Of a stretch of 64,000 nucleotides of DNA, positions 50,804 to 58,227 are shown one piece after another. Below the pieces are notes generated by a model. That model made no database searches. It was not told where the DNA came from and was given only the letters and a program-made list of their open reading frames with translations. The stretch's first letter is position 1, and each line of letters opens with the position of its first letter. The translations under genes were made by a program, and so were the position numbers. Origin of the DNA: Thermus brockianus (GTDB lineage: Bacteria > Deinococcota > Deinococci > Deinococcales > Thermaceae); NCBI RefSeq assembly GCF_021462505.1, contig NZ_JAKEDV010000002.1, positions 157,352-221,351 of the forward strand, in the 5' to 3' direction.

Positions 50804-51433
50804 GTGCGCCCGGTCCTCGAGGCCCAAGACCTCGGCTTCGCCTACGCCAACGGCCCCCTCTTCCGGGGGCTTTCCTTGCGGCTAGGGCCTGGGGAGGCCC
50901 TCGCCGTGCTGGGGCCTTCGGGAAGCGGCAAGACCACCCTCCTCCACCTCCTTGCGGGGCTTCTTCCTTTGCAGGAGGGGGAGGTGTTCTGGGAAGGGAC
51001 GCCCATCCGGGGACTAAAGGAAGAGGTCCTGGCCCGGCGCAGGCTCTGCTTTTTGGGCCTCGTCTTCCAGCACCACTTCCTCTTCCCCGAACTCACCGCC
51101 TTGGAGAACGTCCTGGCCCCCGGGTACTTGGCGGGACGGGTGGACCGGGCCTGGGGCCTTTTCCTCTTGGAGCGCCTAGGGCTTGGGGCGCGGGCCCACT
51201 TCCTGCCGCAGCGGCTTTCCGGGGGCGAACGGCAACGGGTGGCGGTGGCCCGGGCCCTTTACCTCAGGCCCAGGCTCCTCCTGGCGGACGAGCCCACGGC
51301 GAGCCTGGACCGCCACCAGGCCCGGGAGGTCCTGGCCCTCATGCGCGCCTTGGCGGGGGAGGTGGGGGCGGCCCTGGTCCTCGCCACCCACGACGAGACC
51401 TTGGTGGAAGGGCTTCCGGCCCTCAGGCTGTAG
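50804..51433 (+). CDS. ABC transporter ATP-binding protein (LolD/MacB-like)
   Basis: A 209-aa ATPase. Walker A is GPSGSGKTTLLHLLAGL (about residues 38-54), the Q-loop is FLGLVFQHHFLFPELTALENV, the signature is LSGGERQRVAVARAL (about 139-153) and Walker B LLLADEPTASLD (about 159-170). This spacing and the GxVFQ-HHFLFPEL run resemble LolD (lipoprotein release). No permease is beside it. The GTG at 50804 begins right at the conserved start of the domain; the frame is open far upstream but overlaps crp antisense, so that extension is not coding. Confidence 0.82.
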   Translation: MRPVLEAQDLGFAYANGPLFRGLSLRLGPGEALAVLGPSGSGKTTLLHLLAGLLPLQEGEVFWEGTPIRGLKEEVLARRRLCFLGLVFQHHFLFPELTALENVLAPGYLAGRVDRAWGLFLLERLGLGARAHFLPQRLSGGERQRVAVARALYLRPRLLLADEPTASLDRHQAREVLALMRALAGEVGAALVLATHDETLVEGLPALRL

Positions 51434-51447
51434 TATCCTTAGGCGGT

Positions 51448-52155
51448 ATGAGTCCCATCCACGTGCGGGGCAAACCCGGGGATGTGGCGGAACGGGTGCT
51501 CCTTCCCGGGGACCCGGGCCGGGCGGAGTGGATCGCCAAGACGTTTTTGGAAGATCCGGTGACCTACAACACCCACCGGGGGCTTCTGGGCTACACCGGG
51601 CGCTACCGTGGGGTGCCCGTTTCCGTGCAGACCACGGGGATGGGGGCTCCCTCCGCCAGCATCGTGGCGGAGGAGCTCATCCAGCTTGGGGCCCGGGTCC
51701 TCCTCCGGGTGGGTACCTGCGGGGCGGTGGACGGGGCCCTGGCCCCTGGGGACCTGGTCATCGCCCAGGGGGCGGTGCCCTTGGACGGGGCCACCCGCCA
51801 GTACCTTGGGGGACTTCCCTACGCCCCCGTTCCCGACCCTTCCCTCTTCCGCGCCCTTTGGGCGAAGGCGGCGGAGCGGGGCTACCCCCACCACGTGGGC
51901 CTGGTGGCCACCGAGGACGCCTTTTACGCCACCACCCCCGAGGCGGCCCGCGCATGGAGCCGTTTTGGGGTCCTGGCCTTTGAGATGGAGGCGAGCGCCC
52001 TCTTCCTCCTGGGCCGGATGCGGGGGGTGAAGGCGGGGGCCATCCTTGCGGTTTCCAACCGGATCGGCGACCCCGAACTCGCCCCGCCCGAGGTGCTCCA
52101 GGAGGGGATAAGGCGTATGGTGGAGGTGGCCTTATTGGCCCTGCTGGAGGTGTAG
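51448..52155 (+). CDS. deoD: Purine nucleoside phosphorylase
   Basis: A 235-aa hexameric-type phosphorylase that splits purine nucleosides with phosphate. VLLPGDPGRAEWIA (about residues 17-30) carries the phosphate-binding Gly and Arg, VRVGTCGAV (about 87-94) the nucleoside site, and FEMEASALFLLGRM (about 173-186) the Glu-Met-Glu that holds the ribose. The length equals the structurally known T. thermophilus enzyme. It follows the LolD-like gene by 14 bp and is one base from the enoyl-CoA hydratase gene. Confidence 0.95.
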   Translation: MSPIHVRGKPGDVAERVLLPGDPGRAEWIAKTFLEDPVTYNTHRGLLGYTGRYRGVPVSVQTTGMGAPSASIVAEELIQLGARVLLRVGTCGAVDGALAPGDLVIAQGAVPLDGATRQYLGGLPYAPVPDPSLFRALWAKAAERGYPHHVGLVATEDAFYATTPEAARAWSRFGVLAFEMEASALFLLGRMRGVKAGAILAVSNRIGDPELAPPEVLQEGIRRMVEVALLALLEV

Positions 52156-52156
52156 C

Positions 52157-52972
52157 ATGGAGCACGAACACGAGCACGAGTTCATCCTGGAAATCCCCGA
52201 GTTCCAGCACCTCTCCTACGAGGTGGAGGGGAACATCGCCCTGGTGACCCTAAGGCGGCCCGAGGCCCTCAACGCCCTATCCCGGGAGGTCCTGGAGGAG
52301 CTCGCCCAGGTGGCGGAGGTCATCCACCAGGATCCCGAGGCCCGGGTGGCCATCTTCACGGGGGAGGGGAGGGCGTTTGCCGCTGGGGCGGACCTCAAGG
52401 AGATCGCCGCCCTTAAAGACCCCTTCATGGCCCGGGAGTACGCCCTTTTGGGCCAGCAGGTCTTCGCCGAGATCGCCGCCTTGCCCATCCCCACCATCGC
52501 CGCCATCCACGGGTACGCCTTGGGCGGCGGGCTGGAGCTCGCCCTGGCCTGCGACCTGCGGGTGGCGGCCAAGGGGGCCAAGCTGGGCCTTCCCGAGGTG
52601 GGCTTGGGGCTCATCCCCGGCTTTGGCGGCACCCAGCGCCTGCCCCGGCTCATCGGCCGGGGGCGGGCCTTGGACCTCATCTTCACCGGGCGGCACGTGG
52701 AGGCGGAGGAGGCGCTCCTTTTGGGCTTGGTGAACCGGGTGGGGGAGGACGCCCTGGAAGAGGCCAAGAAGCTCGCCCAGAAGATCCTGAAAAACGCCCC
52801 CATCGCCCTGGCCCTGGCCAAGGAGAGCGTGGTGCGGGGCGAGGGGCTGGACCTGGCGGAGGCCTTGGAGATTGAGGCGGACCTCTTCGGCTACGCCGCC
52901 GCCACGGAGGACATGAAGGAGGGGGTGCGGGCTTTCCTGGAAAAGCGGGCGCCGGAGTTCAAAGGGGAGTGA
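52157..52972 (+). CDS. Enoyl-CoA hydratase/isomerase family protein
   Basis: A 271-aa crotonase-fold enzyme. The CoA-binding loop AFAAGADLKEIAAL (about residues 74-87) and GYALGGGLELALACDLRVA (about 115-133) form the oxyanion hole; GLPEVGLGLIPGFGGTQRLPRL (about 141-162) holds the second Glu. Both acidic residues are present, consistent with true hydratase activity. The first nine residues, MEHEHEHEF, alternate His and Glu and are not part of the fold; they could bind metal. The ATG lies one base after the PNP stop. Confidence 0.9.
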   Translation: MEHEHEHEFILEIPEFQHLSYEVEGNIALVTLRRPEALNALSREVLEELAQVAEVIHQDPEARVAIFTGEGRAFAAGADLKEIAALKDPFMAREYALLGQQVFAEIAALPIPTIAAIHGYALGGGLELALACDLRVAAKGAKLGLPEVGLGLIPGFGGTQRLPRLIGRGRALDLIFTGRHVEAEEALLLGLVNRVGEDALEEAKKLAQKILKNAPIALALAKESVVRGEGLDLAEALEIEADLFGYAAATEDMKEGVRAFLEKRAPEFKGE

Positions 52973-53016
52973 GCCCCTTTCCTTTTGCAGGGCCCGGTGT
53001 AAGGTGAGGGGTGCGC

Positions 53017-53892
53017 ATGACGGGAGAACGCGTGGTCCACGTAGCTAGCCCCAAGGCCAAGCTCTACGCCGAGGCCGACCAGGCCATCCGGGAGCGCCTC
53101 AGGCCTTTCCCCAAGGCGCTTAGGGCGTACGAGCTCTTGATCCAAGATCCCGAGGCCCGGGCTGGCTGGAACATGGCCAACTACATCACCATGCGCAAGC
53201 TGGGCTACAACGACCACGGCCGGGTCCATGCCCTCCTCACCGGGGCGGCCAGCGTGGCCATCCTGGGCCTCTTGGCGGAGGCGGGGGTGCGCCTGGACAC
53301 CCTCGAGTCCGGGGCGGGGGAGCTGGAGGACGCTTATGTGGTGGTCCTCCTCTCCACCATGCTCCACGACCTGGGCAACCAGGTGCACCGGGACCACCAC
53401 GAGGCCTTCGGGGTTTCCTTGGCCCTGCCCATCCTGAACCGCATCCTGGAAAAGATCTACCCAGACCCCGAGCAACGCACCGCCTTAAGGGCCCTGATGC
53501 TCCATAGCATCTACAGCCACGACCTCTCCCCCGAGCCCCTCACCATAGAGGCGGGCATCACCGCCGTGGCGGACGGCACGGACATCACCAAGGGCCGGGG
53601 GCGGAAGGCCTTCGCCCTGGGGAGCATTGACATCCACTCCATCAGCGCCCTGGCGGTGGACGAGGTGCGCATCCTTAAGGGCGAGAAGGTCCCGGTGGAG
53701 ATCCAGGTGACCATGAACAACTCCGCGGGCATCTTCCAGGTGGAGGAAACCCTCACCAAGAAGGTCTTGCGGAGCCCCTTGCGCCCCTACGTAACCGTGG
53801 TGGCCATGACCGAGCCCAATGGGGCCCAGGACCAGCGGATCGTCCACCGGGTGCGCCTGCACGAAACCGAGGACCGCTTCGTCCTGGACTAA
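53017..53892 (+). CDS. HD-domain phosphohydrolase
   Basis: A 291-aa metal-dependent phosphohydrolase. The metal ligands are visible as NDHGRVHALL (about residues 65-74), STMLHDLGNQVHRDHHE (HD pair, about 113-129) and LMLHSIYSHD (about 161-170), with VADGTDITKGRGR later as the final Asp. The substrate is unknown; such proteins cleave nucleotides or cyclic dinucleotides. The ATG at 53017 has a GGTGAGGGG ribosome site; a GTG six bases upstream (53011), 5 nt after a TAAGGT box, is an alternative leaderless start. Confidence 0.82.
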   Translation: MTGERVVHVASPKAKLYAEADQAIRERLRPFPKALRAYELLIQDPEARAGWNMANYITMRKLGYNDHGRVHALLTGAASVAILGLLAEAGVRLDTLESGAGELEDAYVVVLLSTMLHDLGNQVHRDHHEAFGVSLALPILNRILEKIYPDPEQRTALRALMLHSIYSHDLSPEPLTIEAGITAVADGTDITKGRGRKAFALGSIDIHSISALAVDEVRILKGEKVPVEIQVTMNNSAGIFQVEETLTKKVLRSPLRPYVTVVAMTEPNGAQDQRIVHRVRLHETEDRFVLD

Positions 53893-53893
53893 C

Positions 53894-53909
53894 CCCCCCG
53901 CCTGGGGGG
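53894..53909. terminator. Hairpin between convergent HD and DUF2267 genes
   Basis: CCCCCC-GCCT-GGGGGG forms a 6-bp stem between the two stop codons. It has no long T-run on either side, so it would terminate weakly. Confidence 0.4.
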
Positions 53910-53914
53910 CTTCC

Positions 53915-54352
53915 CTAGCCCTCGGGCCAGAGCCCCCTTAGCTCCTTGGGAAGGAGCTGGCGGACGTCTGCTATCTCCCCTTCGGCCACCCTCTGCCCCA
54001 AGACCTTGAACACCGCCTTCACCGCCCTTTCGGGGTCCACCGCCGGGCCGGATGGGGTCTTGAGCTCCCGGGCCACGTGGGCCAGGAACGCCTCCTTGTG
54101 CCGCTCCTTTAGGGGCTTGCCCGTGGGGTCCCAGCCCTCGTAGTAGATGCCCCGGATGAGCATGGGGAGCTGCGCCCCGAGCTGGGCTACCTCCTCCACG
54201 GGCAAGCGGTCCCGGAGGGCGTGGAGGACGGCCCGGAGGGCCATGTAGGCCCGGTGGCGGTCCTCCGTGCCCAGCTCCTCCATGATGGCCTTGAGCCAGG
54301 TGTGGGTCTTGTGGAGGGTGGTGTCAAAGACCTCCAGACCGGTGGCGCTCAT
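53915..54352 (-). CDS. DUF2267-family protein
   Basis: A 145-aa all-helical protein of the DUF2267 family. FDTTLHKTHTWLKAIMEELG (about residues 9-28), DRHRAYMALRAVLHALRDRLP (about 31-51) and QLPMLIRGIYYEGWDPTGKP (about 61-80) are its conserved blocks. Function is unknown; members often sit near stress genes. It has one of the best promoters in the window, and a GGGGGTGAAGGGG ribosome site before the ATG. Confidence 0.88.
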   Translation of the reverse strand: MSATGLEVFDTTLHKTHTWLKAIMEELGTEDRHRAYMALRAVLHALRDRLPVEEVAQLGAQLPMLIRGIYYEGWDPTGKPLKERHKEAFLAHVARELKTPSGPAVDPERAVKAVFKVLGQRVAEGEIADVRQLLPKELRGLWPEG

Positions 54353-54374
54353 ACCCCTTCACCCCCTTGCCCTT

Positions 54375-54403
54375 AGCATATCTCTTGAGCGAGGATTTGT
54401 AAA
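54375..54403 (-). promoter_or_regulatory. Promoter of the DUF2267 gene
   Basis: On the minus strand TTTACA (54403-54398), 17 bp, then TATGCT (54380-54375), with a 22-nt stretch to the ATG at 54352. Confidence 0.65.
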
Positions 54404-54431
54404 GGGGTGTGAGCTTTGGGCGCAGAAGCGA

Positions 54432-54638
54432 TTACTCCTCCAAGCGGAACCCCACTTCCAGCACCACCTGGTACTCCTTCACCCCCTCCGGGCCGATGGT
54501 CCCCCGGATTTCCTTGACCTCAAACCAGTCCAGGTGCCGGAGGGTCTTCTGCGCCCGCTCTAGGGCGGTTTGGATGGCCCCCTCGAGGCTCTCCTGGCTC
54601 GTCCCCACCAGCTCCACCTTCTTGTAAACCTTGCCCAT
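54432..54638 (-). CDS. Dodecin
   Basis: A 68-aa protein that assembles into hollow dodecamers storing flavins and, in some species including Thermus, coenzyme A. VYKKVELVGTSQESLEGAIQTAL (about residues 4-26) and the flavin-stacking Trp in LRHLDWFEVKEIRG (about 33-46) are diagnostic. Its TAGGAT box (54650-54645) overlaps the fadD stop codon, 6 nt before the ATG, so it is probably expressed as a leaderless mRNA as well as by readthrough from fadD. Confidence 0.93.
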   Translation of the reverse strand: MGKVYKKVELVGTSQESLEGAIQTALERAQKTLRHLDWFEVKEIRGTIGPEGVKEYQVVLEVGFRLEE

Positions 54639-54644
54639 GGGGCT

Positions 54645-54650
54645 ATCCTA
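54645..54650 (-). promoter_or_regulatory. -10 element of dodecin, overlapping the fadD stop
   Basis: TAGGAT on the minus strand lies 6 nt before the dodecin ATG. Three of its bases are the TAG stop of fadD. Confidence 0.45.
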
Positions 54651-56294
54651 CCGCCTTGGCCCGAGCGCTTTGGTGAGCTCCCGCTTCAGGATCTTCCCCA
54701 CGCTGGACTTGGGGAGGCTTTCCCGGAAGACAATGATGCGGGGCACCTTGTAAGCGGCCAGGTGTTGGCGGCAGAAGGCCTCAATGTCCTTTTCCGTCAC
54801 CTTGCCCCGGTACTCGGGCTTGAGGACGAGGAAGGCGGCCACGGTTTCCCCGCGGTAGGGGTCGGGGACGCCCACCACGGCGGCCTCCTGGACGGCCTCG
54901 TGGGTGTAGAGGACCTCTTCCACCTCGCGGGGGTAGATGTTGTAGCCGCCGGCGATGATCATGTCCTTTTTGCGGTCCACGATGTAGAAGTAGCCGTCCT
55001 CGTCCATGCGGGCCATGTCGCCGGTGTAGAGCCAGCCGTCCTTGAGGGCCTTTTGGGTTTCCTCGGGGCGGTTCCAGTAGCCTTTCATGACGTTGGGGCC
55101 CTTGACGATGAGCTCCCCCACCTCGCCCAAGGGCACTTCCTTCCCCTCCTCGTCCACCACCTTGGCCTCCACCCCGGGGAAGGGAAGGCCCACGCTCCCG
55201 AGCTTTCTTGGGCCGTGGAGGGGGTTGCAGTGGGTGACGGGGCTCGCCTCGGTCAGCCCGTACCCCTCCACCAGCTTGGCCCCGGTGAGGGCCTCAAACC
55301 GCTCCGCCACCTCGAGGGGCAGGGGGGCGGAGCCGGAGATGCAGGCCCGGACGCTCCTTAGGTTGCGCTTCTCAATCCCGGGGAAGTTGTTGAAGGCCAC
55401 GTACAGGGTGGGCACCCCGGGGAAGAGGGTGACCCCGTGCTTCTCAATGGCCTCCACGATGGGCCCGATCTCGGGGCGGGGAAGGAGGACCAGTTTGGCC
55501 GCCCCCAGGAGGGCCAGGTTCATGGCCACGGTCATGCCGTAGACGTGGAAGAAGGGGATGGCTCCCAGAACCACCTCTCCCCCCTCCCGGAAGTCGGGGA
55601 TCCATGACCGCACCTGCAGGGCGTTGGAGGAGAGGTTGCGGTGGGTGAGCATGGCCCCCTTGGCCACCCCGGTGGTGCCCCCGGTGTACTGCAAAAGGGC
55701 CAGGTCGTCCAGGCTCAGGGGCACGGGGCTAGGGGTGCCGGGCTTGAGGAAGCGCCGCCAGGGGATGCCCTCGAGGGTCTTGGGCCACTGCCCCTTGCGC
55801 TTGAGCATGAGGGGGTAGAGGAGGTTCTTGGGGAAGGGAAGGTAGTCCTGGATGCCCGTGCGCACCAGGATGCGCACGGGGACTTCCTCCTTCACCTCTT
55901 GGTAGCGGGGAAGGAGCTGGTCCAGGATGACCAGGGCCTTGGCCCCCGAGTCCCGAAGCTGGTGGCTTAGCTCCCTAGGCGTGTACATGGGGTTGGTGTT
56001 CACCGCCACCCCCCCCGCCAAGAGGGTGCCGAAGAAGGCCACCACGAACTGGGGGGAGTTGGGGAGCATGATGGCTACCCGGTCCCCTGGCTCAAGCCCC
56101 GCCTCTTGGAGCCCTTTGGCGAAGGCCTCCACCTGGCGAAAGAGGGCGGCGTAGGTAAGACTTCGCCCCAGGAACTCCAAGGCCACCTTCTTGGGGTAGC
56201 GGCGGGCGTTTTCCCGCAGGGCCTCGGTCAGAAGCCGGGGCGTGGGGGCCTCTTTGGGGACCCCGGGATCGTAGTGTGCGTACCAAGGATGCAT
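54648..56294 (-). CDS. fadD: Long-chain fatty acid-CoA ligase
   Basis: A 548-aa adenylate-forming enzyme that activates fatty acids to acyl-CoA. The ATP-binding P-loop is LLQYTGGTTGVAKGAMLTHRN (about residues 183-203); VEGYGLTEASPVTH (about 325-338), WLYTGDMARMDEDGYFYIVDRKKDMI (about 425-450) and the catalytic Lys in PKSSVGKILKREL near the C-terminus complete the family pattern. The ATG at 56294 is supported by AAGGAGGTG just upstream and by homology; the open frame continues through the leader. The leader carries a block shared with paaI. Confidence 0.93.
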   Translation of the reverse strand: MHPWYAHYDPGVPKEAPTPRLLTEALRENARRYPKKVALEFLGRSLTYAALFRQVEAFAKGLQEAGLEPGDRVAIMLPNSPQFVVAFFGTLLAGGVAVNTNPMYTPRELSHQLRDSGAKALVILDQLLPRYQEVKEEVPVRILVRTGIQDYLPFPKNLLYPLMLKRKGQWPKTLEGIPWRRFLKPGTPSPVPLSLDDLALLQYTGGTTGVAKGAMLTHRNLSSNALQVRSWIPDFREGGEVVLGAIPFFHVYGMTVAMNLALLGAAKLVLLPRPEIGPIVEAIEKHGVTLFPGVPTLYVAFNNFPGIEKRNLRSVRACISGSAPLPLEVAERFEALTGAKLVEGYGLTEASPVTHCNPLHGPRKLGSVGLPFPGVEAKVVDEEGKEVPLGEVGELIVKGPNVMKGYWNRPEETQKALKDGWLYTGDMARMDEDGYFYIVDRKKDMIIAGGYNIYPREVEEVLYTHEAVQEAAVVGVPDPYRGETVAAFLVLKPEYRGKVTEKDIEAFCRQHLAAYKVPRIIVFRESLPKSSVGKILKRELTKALGPRR

Positions 56295-56296
56295 GG

Positions 56297-56323
56297 CACC
56301 TCCTTGAACCGGGTCAAAGTTTA
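56297..56323 (-). promoter_or_regulatory. fadD promoter/leader block shared with paaI
   Basis: On the minus strand TAAACT (56323-56318) is followed by TTGACC-CGGTTC-AAGGAGGTG. TTGACCCGGTTCAA is a near-palindrome that would overlap the transcription start, a usual place for a TetR-type repressor such as the Thermus fatty-acid regulators. Confidence 0.55.
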
Positions 56324-56352
56324 CCGCCCGGCCCTCGCCGGGGCAAGGGGCG

Positions 56353-57306
56353 TTAGGCCCGGAAGTAGCGGTACGGGGGGCCTTCCCGCCCCACCGCTCC
56401 CTCCTTTCGCAGGTACTCCAGGTGGGCGAGGGTTTCGGCGAAGGCGAAGCGGCGCCCGGCGGCGTCCAGGTCCTGGGGGAAGAGGAGGAGGGAGAGCTCC
56501 CAGGCGGTTTTGGGGCTTTCCAGGTGCGTGAGGAGGGCTTGGAGGCGCTCCTCGTGGTGGGCGAGAAGCGCTTGTGCCCGCTTTCCGATGTCCCGGATGG
56601 GGCCAAAGTGCCCGGCGTAGGCCACCTGGGCGGGGAGCCCGGCCAGGCGCTTCAGGGAGCTTAGGAAGTCCTCGAGGGGGTTTTCCCGGGTGTAGGCCCA
56701 AAGGCCCACGTTGGGGGAGACGTGGTCCAAAAGGGCGTCCCCCGCCAGGAGGACCCCTTCCTCCTCCAGGTAAAAGGCCACGTGCCCATCGGCGTGGCCG
56801 GGGGTCCAGAGGACCCGAAGCCGCCTCCCCGCCACCTCCAGGACCGCCCCGTCCTCGAGGGCCAGGGGCGCCTTGGGCGGGTGGACCCGTTCGCGGGTCT
56901 TGGCCATGGTTTCCCGGATGCCCAAAAGGGCCTCCTCGGGGGTGCCGTGGTCCAGGAAAAGCCGCCAGGAGGCCTCCTCAAAGGCCTCGGGGGTGAGCCA
57001 GAAGCGGTGGCCCCGGCCTAGCTCCTCCGCGTGCAGAAAGACCCTCGCCCCTAGGCCCTCAAAGAAGCCCGCAAGCCCATAGTGGTCCGGGTGGTGGTGG
57101 GTGAGGAGGACGGTTTTCACGTCCTGGAAACAAAGCCCAAGCTCCGCCAGGTAAAGCTCCAGGCTCCCTTGAGCGGTGCGGGTGGCCAGGGCGGTGTCCA
57201 CCAGGGCCACCTCTCCCTTTCCCTTCAGGAGGTAGAGGTTCACCGTCTTCAGGGGGTACGGGATGGGGACGGGGAGCAAATAGACCCCGGGCAGGATTTC
57301 CCTCAT
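56353..57306 (-). CDS. Metallo-beta-lactamase-fold hydrolase
   Basis: A 317-aa MBL-fold protein. The metal motif is LLTHHHPDHYGLAGF (HxHxDH, about residues 65-79), and GHADGHVAFYL (about 169-179) and LLAGDALLD (about 185-193) supply the remaining ligands. The C-terminal 90 residues have the winged-helix-like extension seen in LACTB2/glyoxalase II-like members (LLTHLESPKTAWELSLLLFP). The substrate is unknown. Its ATG overlaps the stop of the phosphohexomutase-like gene (ATGA), so the two are co-translated. Confidence 0.85.
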   Translation of the reverse strand: MREILPGVYLLPVPIPYPLKTVNLYLLKGKGEVALVDTALATRTAQGSLELYLAELGLCFQDVKTVLLTHHHPDHYGLAGFFEGLGARVFLHAEELGRGHRFWLTPEAFEEASWRLFLDHGTPEEALLGIRETMAKTRERVHPPKAPLALEDGAVLEVAGRRLRVLWTPGHADGHVAFYLEEEGVLLAGDALLDHVSPNVGLWAYTRENPLEDFLSSLKRLAGLPAQVAYAGHFGPIRDIGKRAQALLAHHEERLQALLTHLESPKTAWELSLLLFPQDLDAAGRRFAFAETLAHLEYLRKEGAVGREGPPYRYFRA

Positions 57307-58193
57307 AGGAGGACCCCCAGGAGGAGGAGGGCGGCGAGGAAGGGGTCTTGCTCCTTCAGGTGCCAGGGGAAGCGGAAGCCCCCTTCCCCGTCCCCTTCCA
57401 CCCCTTGGCCGCCCAGGGCTTCCTTCAGGTGGCCCAAAAGGGCCTCGTCCCCCAAGGGCTCCCCCCCGGGGAGGTAGACCCTAAGCCGGCAGGCGTCCCC
57501 GTCCAGGGCCAGGCCCAGGGTGGGGGGCTCTTGGGCCTTGAGGAGGACCTGAAGGGTCTTTAGGTTCTCCGGCTTTGGGTCCGGGTCCACCCCGTAGAAG
57601 AGGGGGTGGGGGAGGGGGTGGATTTCCCGGAGTTCGGCCTCGAGGCCCAAACGCTTCCACACCCCGGGCAGGACCCCGCCCCCCGCTCCCCCCATGGCGT
57701 CCAGATAGACCACGCCCTTCTTCTTGGGCACCTCTCCGGCGCTTTGCGCCAGGTGCTCCAGGTAGGCCCGCTTCACGTCCAAGGGGACGAAGCTTCCCCG
57801 GGTGGCCGGGGGGTCCAGGAAGGGCACCGCTTCCCCGGGAAGGGGCCTCCCGGGGAAAAGGCGGAGCTTGACCCCTTGGAAGCGGGCGGACCTCCGCCCC
57901 GCCGTGAGGTAAAGCCCCGCCGCCTCCTGCCTCTCCAGGGCGAAGCCAAAGAGGGGAAGGGGGGAAGGCCCGGAGAGGAGGAAGGCCTCGAGGCCCATTG
58001 CCGCAAGCACCCCCGCCGCCTCCTCCGCCATCTCCCGGGCCAGGAAGCGGGCATCGTAGCCCACCACCACCCGCCCCATGCCCTCTTCCTTCAGGCGCTC
58101 GCCAAACCCCGCCGCCAGGCGCCCTAAGGCGGCGAAGGTGAAATCCTTGGCCAGCTCGCCGAGGAAGCCTTCTTGGGTGGGACGAAGCTCCAT
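57303..58193 (-). CDS. Degenerate phosphohexomutase-like protein
   Basis: A 296-aa protein with the fold of phosphogluco/phosphomannomutases but missing key parts. VVVGYDARFLAREMAEEAAGVLAAMG (about residues 42-67) is the usual domain-1 opening. The catalytic TASHNP loop is replaced by TAGRRSARFQGVK (T97-K109), so the phosphoserine is Gly99, and the metal loop DGDADR appears as DGDACR. The C-terminal domain 4 is absent (family size about 450-460). It is unlikely to be a mutase; a binding or regulatory role is possible. A TAGACT box lies 7 nt before the ATG at 58193. Confidence 0.72.
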   Translation of the reverse strand: MELRPTQEGFLGELAKDFTFAALGRLAAGFGERLKEEGMGRVVVGYDARFLAREMAEEAAGVLAAMGLEAFLLSGPSPLPLFGFALERQEAAGLYLTAGRRSARFQGVKLRLFPGRPLPGEAVPFLDPPATRGSFVPLDVKRAYLEHLAQSAGEVPKKKGVVYLDAMGGAGGGVLPGVWKRLGLEAELREIHPLPHPLFYGVDPDPKPENLKTLQVLLKAQEPPTLGLALDGDACRLRVYLPGGEPLGDEALLGHLKEALGGQGVEGDGEGGFRFPWHLKEQDPFLAALLLLGVLL

Positions 58194-58200
58194 GTTCCCA

Positions 58201-58220
58201 AGTCTACCCCGTGGTAGACT
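58201..58220. promoter_or_regulatory. Palindromic pair of divergent -10 boxes (mutase-like gene and pcrA)
   Basis: AGTCTACC and GGTAGACT are perfect 8-bp arms around CCGT. TAGACT on each strand acts as -10 box, 7 nt before the ATG at 58193 and 7 nt before the GTG at 58228. The two promoters must compete for polymerase. Confidence 0.6.
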
Positions 58221-58227
58221 CCACCCC

